The position numbers and the translations under genes were made by a program. Below are positions 1 through 10,099 of a stretch of DNA of 64,000 nucleotides, piece after piece. Below the pieces are notes generated by a model that made no database searches, was not told the origin of the DNA, and saw only the letters and a list, made by a program, of their open reading frames with translations. Source of the DNA: Cylicocyclus nassatus (taxonomy: Eukaryota; Nematoda; Chromadorea; Rhabditida; Strongylidae); contig CATQJL010000112.1 of the NCBI GenBank assembly GCA_958299035.1, positions 45,590,941-45,654,940 on the forward strand. Direction: 5' to 3'. How positions within the stretch are numbered: the first letter of the stretch is position 1; each line of letters opens with the position of its first letter.

Positions 1-305
1 TACCGTCGAGTGCTCACCTTAATCTTCCGTATTCAGGACGCAAACCTCTCCGGCAAAAGGCCTCGCTCCTCAGGATCGTCACACTATCCCAAGTGTAGAA
101 ACTCGTCGAAGGATTCAAGAACTTAGAAGAAGTCCATCGTTGCCGCCAAGAAGAGACCTTCAGTGGGGACCGCAACGCATAAGGCGGTCGACGATCGTGA
201 AAACCGCTCTTACCAAGGGTTTCTCAGAATTACGTGCCATGTTCAGGCGCAATACTAACAAATGAGTGCAATAAACTTGTTTCCTTACGTCTCTTAAGTT
301 GTCCT

Positions 306-836
306 AATTCGTCCAAACTAGCCAGTCAGAGAGCTAAGAAGCTAAAAGCTAAGAAGTTCAAACAAACCACATCTGATTGGTTTTTGTATAGGTTTGGGAA
401 GTGGATGGGCGGTACGAAATGTGCGATGGATCGCGTTACAAATTTGACGAACCTCCGCTGCATAGGCAATTAAATTATCGCCGGACGGCTCAATTCTTAA
501 ACGGCGGCTATTTCTGAAAGAGCTTTGTGTTCTACACTCATATAGCACTTTTTCCTACATCATTTCAAATTGCAGCGGTTTTGCCCAAATATGTACCAGT
601 TTGATTGTTGAACCCTTTTTCACAGCTTTCGCAACCTCCAATTATAGGTCTTGTTTTTAGAAGTAAGAATATTAGTTGCTTTTTTACGGTAATTCGTCCA
701 AACTAGCCAGTTAGCATAAATCTAAGAGCTAAGAAGTTCAAACAAACTACATCCGATTGGTATTTGTATAGGTTTGGGAAGTGGATGAGCGGTACGAAAT
801 GTGCGGATCGCGTTACAAATTTGACGAACCTCCGCT
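306..836. repeat. Diverged direct repeat, two copies of about 150 bp
   Basis: Positions 306-459 and 691-836 are two direct copies of the same sequence. Both start AATTCGTCCAAACTAGCCAG and end GACGAACCTCCGCT, with small indels and scattered substitutions between them. The 230 bp between them is unrelated. No target-site duplication or terminal inversion is visible, so this may be a local segmental duplication rather than a mobile element. The window start (23-263) also has an 80-codon open stretch with no protein I recognise. Confidence 0.85.
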
Positions 837-859
837 TACGGTAAAGTTATAATGTTAAG

Positions 860-3800
860 TTCCATCAAAGGATTTTATGTCACTAAAAACCGAACTTTGC
901 GTAGATGGATTGCAAGATCTTCAAACTCGACAAGTAACTCCCAGTGCAGTAACTTCCTTCCTAAATTTGCCTTGGAGAGCTGTCTAATCAAAATTCAATC
1001 ATACCATGGAAATAGCCATAAAAATAATATCTTGCACTGAGATCATACGTCTAACCTCAGCAAAGTTTTTGAGTTATTTAGAAGTCCTGTTTGGATGATG
1101 GTGTCCTTGGCCTTTGTTTTTTGTTCGATTTAAAATCCAAATATAATGTGCTTACTTCTTACTATCCACAATGAGCTCACGTTTTGCTAGAAGATCCATT
1201 AAAAAGTCTAGAATTGACGTGGAGTGTAATTGCAGAACCATTTCTTCTTTTTGCTAATGTCATTGCATAAGAGTGCGAATTTTTGCGGTTTTTAAACTCT
1301 TCTAATTCACCTCACATCATCTATACTTTTTCATGAAGAGCATGAGCACTTTGAGGATTTTTGGACTTACGCTATAATTGAGAGCAGCAAAGGCAAATGA
1401 TCAGCATTTGAGCAAAGTATTTTTTCTGAATACTTGAACTCTCATTAAATCGGCAATTATAGTAAAAAAGCTTCAGGTAAAGTGGTTACGGCTATCTCTC
1501 ATTCAATGGGAGTACGCTTTTCTAAGGGCTGTGTTTGAGCTTAAAGTTTCGCGGTTTTTGCACAAATGAAAAGGTACGGATTAGAATTCTCTTGGAATCC
1601 GCATAAAACACAATATCAGGTTCTTGGAGAATTTACGGATTTTATTTTGCTTTTTATTTTTCTTTCGCTTCCCCACCATAGAAAAAAACCAGTAAAGACA
1701 TCAGAATGACGTAAACAACTAATGTGCAAGTACAAGCAGTAGACCGGTCCGGGCAAAACGTTCCCGAAGGACATGTTTACAACATCGAGGATGTCAAGCG
1801 AATAATTGACTCCCTTTACGTAAACTACTACTTTAAATCTGTTCAAGAAATATGTGCGACAATATGATAAATGTGAGTTTTTCTTTCAAAAAAGGGTAGT
1901 TTTCCGTTTTCCGGGCCTTTTTTTTAAATGTTCTCAGTAGCTGCTATAGAGTAGAAACATTCTTTTCGTAGATCTCATAGGACTATCTCTCTGCCACGTG
2001 TCAAGCTAAAAATTAACACGTTCAGGCCCACTTTTACATGTTTTCAGAATTAACTCCGGCGAGGTACGAGAGCGTTTGAAATGGCTCAAAAACTATTTAG
2101 CGCTCTTTTAAGCAAAACAGCTTTGACCGTTCACTGAAATATCTTGGCAGCCTTCAGCAGCAATTTAGAAAATCTTCCTCTTCACTAGTGAACCAGTAAT
2201 CTAAAGGTGCTATTTGCAAGAGCGTTCGCTACACCGCCACGCGGTTTCCCGCTATTTGCATATTTTTGGATTGGGCTTACGTTTCTTTATATATTAGATA
2301 GATATATGTTTTGCCATGCGAATTTAGCCAGTCTATTTATTGAACACAGAATGTTATTTTAGAATGTTAAAGTTTATTTTAAAACTTTTTACTGAAAATT
2401 GGGTCATTATCTGATCAAAAAAATGCAATAGATTGAAATTACATCGTTAAGAAGGCTAAGCAAACTCTTGTTGGAATCTGTCAACATTTAGATAACATGT
2501 CAGTTTTTTGACAATTGGTAGGATGTTGTCTCTTCATTTTGTAAAATGTTTACCAATTTTTGCACGAGAGAAGAGGCGATATGTTCTTTTTAGAAAAATG
2601 GGTCCGGATAACGGAAAAGCGCCCAAAAAGTGTATGATAACAAAAAGTGTGCGATGACAGAGTCTAACTACGTCAATTAATATTTACATAGAGAAAAGAC
2701 TGAAAAACCATAATGATGTCATAGGTAGTCTTCTCTGATTACAACACGGACGTGTTCCGTTGTTTCCATTTATTAGAGTATTTTCTGGAAATAGAAAGGG
2801 AACATTCAGTCTTCAATTCTATTACGCAAATAAATTTCTCCGTTGACACTTTGAAAATGTGAATGACGCACGGGGCCATCCAAAGACGTAAAAAAATAAA
2901 CAAAATGAATAAAAAAGTTTATTAATTGCTTTCTCACCGCATGAGTTTCTGGAGTAACGCTCAAAGTGGAGGAATATGCTTACATAATTTTAGAATGATG
3001 GCACGCTACCATCTTCTGCTATTTTCTTCTTCTAATGAATACTGTTATTGCCAAGACTTCAAACCGTATTATGTAGTTGATTTTTTTTCTGACGCATCTT
3101 GCCGGTATATGTTTTGAATGATTGAAGGAATAAATACTAGTGATTGCGAGTTTTGTTTTTTTGAGAACCATGTGTTTAAGCGAATTGTTATCGAAAATGT
3201 TTCGACCTCGAAAACCGATATTTTGACAGAGCAAAACATATTTTGCTCGAGAAAGATAACAAGCGAAGTGGCAACAATCTGCAGCACGGTTGGGTCACAA
3301 CAAGAAAGTTTTTTCTCATTCTTTTCCTTTACATCTTCCTCATATTGTACTAAAGATTCATTATGAAACAAAAAAGTCGTTTCGGCATTGCAGTGAGCCT
3401 CAAACAAATCTTTGCAATGAAGATCTCGTTTTCTACCTGAAAATGATCAAACGGCGAACGCTAAACCCGAAAAGTTTAACGGTTGATTTCCAACTATTCT
3501 GTACCTTTCTATTTTTATTTAGCGGATTTGATGGCAAGGATTTGCGTCCTTTCTCGTTCTTTTGCTATGTGCGAGATGCGATTCCTGAAATTCAGAATTT
3601 CGTATTCAGTTTCTGCAAAGGCTCTTCTTCAACATCCGTCAACAAAAGGAAAATCTTCTATTGCATTTATCGTCTGCAGACGTTGCAAGGAGATGTTTCC
3701 TCCACCTATTGATCTTCGCATTTTATCCCTTTTATGACTAAATACGTGCTTAGCTTCAGGCGAATAGTACCTTTCTGACTTTGTTGATCGACAGCTAGTT

Positions 3801-4740
3801 GCCGTCGGGGCCAAATGTGTCTTCTTAAGGGCAGCTCTGCGCCCCACTTACCCTCTAAATACTCAAGCTTCTTATACGGGTTCTGCCATGCATGAAAAAC
3901 TGTCATTATGCAGGAATTCGACTCTAATTGTTCCGACTGCGAGCAGTCTAGAACAATGCGAGCAGCATTAGCTGCTCTGTTCCAGCTGCTTTGAATATGG
4001 CCCCATTTGGGTCGTTCACTTATTAGCTGTTGTACGGTTGTTCAGTTGCTTGAAATCCATAAAGGTAACCGTTGTGCAACAGATTCACAAAAAAATTTTG
4101 AATGGCTCCTGTTGTTGGGACCCAAAAATCGAGAAGTCTTTGAAGCGCAAGTGCCGAAATAAATATAATAATGGGTTTAAGATTTCTGTCATTGTATTAA
4201 GTTTTGCCAAAAAAAATTCAGATTGAGTAATCTTCCCCAACTCAAAAAAATCACTGTGATACATAACAAAAACCTTGCGCTTTTCAGCAGCTTGAATTAA
4301 AACTTTGTTAGCATTTTGCAAGGAAGGTGAAAAAATCGAAAAAAAAACTTTAAAAAAGTGGTCCTTTTTCCGTCCTTTTGGTGGAAGAAATGCTAGAAAA
4401 CTCCTCTGAATTCTAATTTTTGTTTCGTTATAGATTACTTTGTCTAACTAGGAAACGTTTTGATTGTACATTTCTATGAATATTATTAATTTCGAATTTT
4501 TTTATTCAACTTTTAAACTTGATTCTATCAATGTCTTTGAATAGAGTTCATCCATTAGAATGTTTCTGTTTTCCTTGTATTGTCTTTTCTAAGCTCTTAT
4601 TTTATCAATTAGATAACTTTCATTTCAACTCTCGAAATTACTAGTTAATTTTGATTTAAGCTACTTACTGCCCAACTAAAAATTTGTTCCACTCTATGCG
4701 CCAATGGGTTTTTTCTCGGAAATTACTCTGATTCAACAAT
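860..4740. other. Intergenic, no supported gene
   Basis: AT-rich sequence with only short overlapping open frames on both strands. The longest (3290-3712 +, 140 codons; 3069-3407 -, 112 codons) overlap each other in opposite directions, lack exon-like composition and resemble no family I know. I see no RNA gene or terminal-repeat element here. Confidence 0.5.
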
Positions 4741-4744
4741 CTAA

Positions 4745-5010
4745 TCATTTCCCATGCCACACTTTTTCGCTTGATTTTTGCACACTTTTCAGTTTTGCAA
4801 GTAGATTGTATTCGTTACAAGTCTCAAAGACAAGTCTTGTGCCTTCATCTTTAAAACTAATACGAAATAATGTTCCAATTTTTTCCAATTTCTTCTGCGC
4901 TAAACGAATTAGTGCCTCAGCCGTTTCCACTCTAGTGTTGGCAATAAATTCTTCAGCTCCACCAACCCGTTCATTTAAGGTGCATTGCTCCTTTCTTTCG
5001 GGTGAAAAAA
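4745..5010 (-). pseudogene. Orphan exon-like open segment, unrecognised
   Basis: On the minus strand an open frame of about 84 codons runs from just after a pyrimidine-rich acceptor-like tract (near 5010) to a stop at 4745. Its composition is protein-like: Glu/Lys/Leu-rich, containing VETAEALIRLAQKKLEKIG and then FKDEGTRLVFETCNEYNLL, as in an alpha-helical stretch followed by strands. I do not recognise the family. No partner exons were found with confidence; another open stretch upstream on the same strand (5177-5443) may be related but is not in an obvious splice relation. It could be a gene relic or a terminal exon of an unresolved gene. Confidence 0.25.
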
Positions 5011-5449
5011 AAATAGAACACGTTAGTAAGCACCTATCTTTACATTCTTAAGCAGCTCGTTCCTTGTATGTCTGCTTCTCTACTCAAGTTTGCTAGGCTT
5101 CTATTTTCACGAGACTATCTAATGATGAGTTTCTAGCGCTAGATTAGTATTGCATTCTTCATTTTATTCCTGTATCTTAAACATTTCGAACTTCGTTGGA
5201 ACTCTTGGGAAAGCAAGGGGATTTGTTCGCAAGAGCGACAATTTGCTTAATTTTCTTATTGTTAGAAGCTTGAGATGAATGTAGTGGAAATTGCACCATT
5301 ACTTGTCTTATTTTTCCAAACTTCCACTTTGTAATGTAGTAAACCTCCATATACGAACTTCTGTCGGAAGCTTCATGAGCTCTACAATAAATCGTACCGG
5401 AATAAATAGACGACTGCATAACTGCAGAAGCGGGAAATTGCATTTTTTC

Positions 5450-6478
5450 ACAGCATCAAATGACTTTACGTTCTCACCAAAGCCACTATGGCATTGTCGT
5501 GTCCTATTTCATAAATACTTTAGTTTCAATTTTCAGAAGATACTGAAGCAGTATGTGACATATGTGCACTTCATTGCTTCTTTCATCTCCTCAAAGTTAT
5601 ATAGCAATAATACATTGATGGAACTTTTTGGATATATGATGAAATTTTCGATTGAAATAACTTTAGAATATTGAGTTTTCACTTGGTGTGACGTAGGATT
5701 TACATTCTTCTCATTTGACAGTTTGACAGTTCAAAGCTGTAAATAGTGTGGGATTTCTATGGATGCAGCCTATTTCTTCGCGATTTGTCAATTTCTCATA
5801 AACAAACTGGACGTTGTACCAAAATTATATTTACCCATAGTTTTTGTATCTTCAATTATTGAGCAGTATAGGCAGCGTCGCGATTCAAATCGAAATGTGA
5901 GACGCCAATTCTTATCGTTCAATTTTGCTTTGCTTTCTTTTGCTCAATTATTCCATCATCATTAAATTATTAAGTTGGTCCTCAAGTACATTCGCACCAA
6001 CTTCAAAAATCGCAACATGCTTCCACTTGAATGAATTTGCTCGCTTGAATTCTTTTAGATTGAGGAATCATATAGCCCCTGAGGGTTACCTGGATGCTTT
6101 CTTCTATTCACAGTTTGCAGAGGTATAAATGCAAGAAGAAGTTTCTTGAGGTTTGAACATTTCAAGCAGCCAAAAACATTATAACAATACTGAAACCATC
6201 GTGAACATAAATTTTTGCCTCCTCTTTTTTGGCAAAGTAAAACTTGTAGATAAATGTGTTCATTTGGTTATGATTTCAAAAGAAAAATAATTCCGCGAGA
6301 CTCATGAACAGCATAAGTTTCGTTCAGCTGGAAAGGTTATGAAATATATGTTAACCATTTCGTTTTCAGATTTTTGGTGAGCCTGATTATCTATCTCTAG
6401 ACTCCACGCTTGAAAAACAAGGAAATTACCATTAGAAAACACGTAATTCCTATTTTAGAACTAGAAGCAAATCGATGC
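5450..6478. other. Intergenic, nothing supported
   Basis: AT-rich sequence with short open frames only. I see no repeat termini, RNA gene or coding signal. Confidence 0.45.
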
Positions 6479-6486
6479 TCTATTAG

Positions 6487-6763
6487 CAGGGCTCGGCACG
6501 AGGTGGCTTACAAGCAAGATGGATATCGTTTTTGGGACGAAAAGCAAAGGGGGTTTCGTTTTTGTGACCGAAGAGACACGCAAAATTGGCGACGGCGACC
6601 TTTTTTTTTTAGTCGACGTCTCTTTTTTTGGGGGATTTTGGGGGATTTTTCAGGTTTTTAGAGGAAATTTGGTTGAGGGTCAAAGGGGACTTCTTAAAAA
6701 TTCCCAAAGGTCAAGGGGGACTTCGTTTTCCATTTTCATCTAGCCACCTCGTGCCGAGCCCTG
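6487..6763. mobile_element. hAT-type MITE (277 bp) with 8-bp target duplication
   Basis: The element begins CAGGGCTCGGCACGAGGTGG and ends with the exact reverse complement, ending ...GCCGAGCCCTG. It is flanked on both sides by the 8-bp direct repeat TCTATTAG (6479-6486 and 6764-6771). CAGGG termini and an 8-bp duplication are the signature of hAT-superfamily DNA transposons. At 277 bp it has no transposase and would depend on an autonomous relative. The intact termini and perfect duplication suggest a fairly recent insertion. A degenerate relative lies near 35.2-35.4 kb. Confidence 0.92.
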
Positions 6764-6771
6764 TCTATTAG

Positions 6772-8937
6772 GAAGTTACGGTTTTTCATGCGAACAAATT
6801 TTCGCAGAAACCCAATAACTGCAAAACCCTAATCCACTCTTGATTTTTGACTTTTCTCAGAATCGCCGTCTCCTCACTCCATCCTTCAAATCGAAACATC
6901 AAAAGTCGAAAGTCAATGCCATTTCAGGGGAGAAGGTGCTGGTTCTCGGATTTCCTTTGAGCGTCTCATGTGCGCTCGTAACCCAATGCACCAGCGCATT
7001 TTTCATCCATTAACTCGTCCTTAAAAGAATGGATCCATGGCATTCTTCTTCAACCCTGACTATGAAATTCCAGACGATATTCCCAGTCTTGAGAACCTGG
7101 GAATAGTTTGAGTAGTTTCGCGTCTCAGTCACGGAGTCCCCCTTGCGGTCAGAGGGACCATGCTTGTTTTGCTTTGACTCACTGCTCTTGATTGGCTATT
7201 GGCCAACCAACAAACATCACCTCACTCATTCAAAAACTAATTAAGCCGGGTGGGAAAGTCTCGGCAACGTCAAAATGTTTGAATGTCGTGGCGGGACGTA
7301 AAAATATTTCTTACTGAATGTCTACATTTAAATCGACTATGACTCTATTCCAAGCTTTGAAGACTCGCAAAGTTAGAAAACTTTTAGCAATTTTTTCTTA
7401 ACTGTTGTAGGTGGACCATCAGAAGTTCGAACTACTTCATGAAGCAACTTTTGAGTATTAATTTGTTACCTACCTACCTGTTATGTACCTACATAATTTA
7501 CCTATTGATTTGTTACATTTTCAAAAATAGTTAATATGTTTGAATGCACCTGAATAGCTGCGCGCTGAAGCTTATTGTCATTTCCATTTATTCCTGCTTC
7601 GTTTATATCCCATCTTGAATGAATCTCAACTCGCCGTGAATTTGTGCAAAATTTTACGAGCGATGTGAGCCGAAAGTGCAACATTCGAATGCGTAGCAAC
7701 CATAATAACCACGTCTTTGCTCTCCTTTTACCTAGGTTCCGATTTTTTTGCCCTTAGTACGCAGTTTCTCTAATAGCTTGAGGAAGTTATCTGAAGTTCA
7801 AGAGTGCAAAACTCACGGGCTTGGGCTTTTGCAGTGAGGCGCATCTCATGAACTATCACGGATGGTCCCGCTTCTTATAGTTTACAAAAGTTTACAATGA
7901 TATTTTCTAGATTAAAGCTAGAAAACAACCATCCTTCTTCGCAAAAAATCAATGGTTTTTTCCGCGCAATTCGCATTATCTACAGTGGGAGAAAGCTATT
8001 CTATATGGAGGGACTTTTTGGTCTAAACGGGAATTAGCACGATTCTTTGATGAAATCGGAGAAGCCTCTCATTAGCTTCCTTCTACGGATATGTTACCTT
8101 CACATGTATCCACAGATAATTTGCGTCTTCAAAATTTCGCAAAAGATATTGTAAGTTTGAAAAAATAAGCAAATTAAAACACACTTTGATGTAGGGAAAT
8201 CCATGGCAGAAGCTTATTATGCACAGAATTCTTTACTGAGCTCTAAGTATTTTTGTAGCACATTAGCTTCTCCCAACCTTCATTTCCGAAACAGATTTTC
8301 TAAAAACATACCGGGCTTACAGCTAATGAATTTATCGAACATACTTCTCACAGAATACATATCGAAGCTTTTGCCTTCACCTGCCATCACAAAGTTACCT
8401 GCGACATACAGATCATCGATCTTTTATAAATGCTGTAAGGACGAGAAAATACTGAAAGATTTTTGCTTGATCCTGAGGTCACGCTTCAAAAGTTATAGAA
8501 GAGAGCCTAAGTGTAGGTACATAACAAATTTTGATGTCGACTGAAAGCTTCCTAAGGCATTTCAATGCCTCCTAATACTGCTTCTTACTAATCTTACTTT
8601 GTTCAAAAAAAATTTAGAAATTCATCAAGAAAGAAGTGCCCCAATACAAATGTACTTGTAAACGAAATAAAAGTAAGAATCGATAAGAACTGGCAGAAAA
8701 AGGCAATTTTTAGATGTATCTGTCAAACTAATATGTCAAACTTTCCATTGCATCCCAGCAGTATCTTACGAAAATTATTTGAAATTTAATTCTGCAACGT
8801 CTCCACCCCTCATCTTTACATTTAGTTTTAACTAAAAGTGTAGGTTGGTTTACCAAATCCGGAAGGCACTTGGAATGGGTAAAGCCATTGGCTAACAAGA
8901 AGTTTGATTGTAATACCTCACGCAACATAGGTTTTCA
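6772..8937. other. Intergenic, no supported gene
   Basis: No exon-like segment could be supported. The open frame at 8203-8544 (+, 113 codons) has no recognisable domain and ordinary AT-rich composition. A small cluster of CTAC/TACC repeats sits near 7465-7500. Confidence 0.4.
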
Positions 8938-9160
8938 TCACGATGTAATTGGTATCTGTATAGAGTTAAAACATGTAGGAGCAAAAGTAAAGTGTTCTGA
9001 GCCACACAAGATCTTTGGATGATCTTTATTTATCCAATCACGGCCTAACATTTCGACATCTTCGTCTTCCTCAGAGGCCTGAAAGTGGTTCAAAACGACA
9101 TCCGCGATTCCAAGCCCCCAAACATCTCCCCCAATCAGGCTAGTTCTCAAATTTCGCTCA
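8938..9160 (-). other. Possible retroelement relic with hammerhead-like core
   Basis: The minus strand has an open frame of about 70 codons ending at 8938, containing ADVVLNHFQASEEDEDVEML. Within it, at 9043-9080, the minus strand reads GCCT, CTGAGGA, a GAC...GTC mini-stem, GAAA, a short spacer, then AGGC. CTGANGA followed by a small stem and GAAA is the conserved core of hammerhead ribozymes, which are known in Penelope-like retroelements. The outer GCCT/AGGC pair could form stem I. A normal stem III is not evident. Either reading (coding relic or ribozyme relic) is inference. Confidence 0.3.
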
Positions 9161-9358
9161 GCTTTCCTACTATAAAAATGTCAGGACAGAAGGTGAGCGT
9201 ACCGGGAGATCACCGCTATACATGGTATTCCGCACTGGAAATGATGGTCGTGGAAGAATAAACTTTACCATAAACGACAATCGAATGTGACTTATAGACC
9301 GCATAATGATATGAACGGAAGGAGTTCATTTCTGGTTTCTTTGCAGAGATTTAAAGGC

Positions 9359-9750
9359 TTTAAAGGCAGTGGCTCGGCAAATCTCAACCTAGTCAAATTT
9401 GCGCTTACCTGGGTTTTCAATACGCTGATCCCGAAAATCCATTTTTTTAAAGCTTGAAAACGGCGAAAATGAGCGTTTTTCAATGCCCTTCTCTCTGATA
9501 TTGGACGAGTGGAGCAAGGCCGATGACGCTAAATCGTGGCAGGACCCAATGTTTATAGCGTTGCGGCGGGCAGCCTCCATCGTCCAGATGCGTGTAAGAT
9601 TGGCCTGCGCGTGTTAAGTTCGAGAGCGATTTTCCCGGCAGGGAAAGCATGCTGTGCAACCGAGATTGCACTGTTTTCATAGTTGGGCGATAAGGAACCT
9701 ACCGCGTTAAAATCCCGAGTTGTTGGATTTTGCCGATCCACTGCCTTTAA
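9359..9750. mobile_element. Inverted-repeat element, TTTAAAGGCA termini (392 bp)
   Basis: The left end (9359-9381) reads TTTAAAGGCAGTGG then CTCGGCAAA. The right end (9728-9750) is its inverse with one mismatch. The interior is GC-richer than the flanks and carries overlapping open frames of 60-66 codons on the minus strand, none recognisable. The outermost TTTAAAGGCA matches the ends of the element at 33586-33921, so the two probably belong to one superfamily. A clear target duplication could not be defined. Confidence 0.75.
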
Positions 9751-9921
9751 TGCCTTCCTAGCCGAGGTCTCCTTTTCTCAAGCCAAGATCTTAAGCTTGA
9801 TATCAAAGTCTTCTCCGCGCCTCGCTTTTAAGCCTGCCTGAAGCTGAAGACAATGTTCTACGCTTCTATCTTAGTTGCTCTCTAATACAAGTACTGAGTG
9901 CTCTTCCAATCCCCCAACATA

Positions 9922-10097
9922 ACCTTTATTCAACTGGCTTGGCAGCTGAAAGACGGGGCTTAGTGACCTAATTAAGGTTGCTGCGCCCGCGACACAGTCT
10001 GCGTCCCTCTCGCGCGCATGCTTTCTGATCATTATCTAGCCTCAACTAGGTCACGAAGCCCCGCCTTCCAGCCCCCAAGCCAGTTGAGTTAAAGGGT
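9922..10097. repeat. Short fold-back repeat, about 57-bp arms
   Basis: Positions 9922-9977 and 10040-10097 are imperfect inverted copies. Both contain CAACTGGCTTGG, then GGCGGGGCTT or GACGGGGCTT, then GTGACCTA. A GC-rich loop lies between, containing CGCGACACAG and TCGCGCGCATG. The outer ends read ACCTTTA and TAAAGGGT. It has MITE-like architecture without a recognisable superfamily signature. Confidence 0.8.
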
Positions 10098-10099
10098 AG

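Noticed and set aside
3290..3712. 140-codon plus-strand frame as a gene
   Set aside because: Overlaps equally long minus-strand frames, Phe/Ser-rich from AT-rich sequence, no homology recognised, no splice context.
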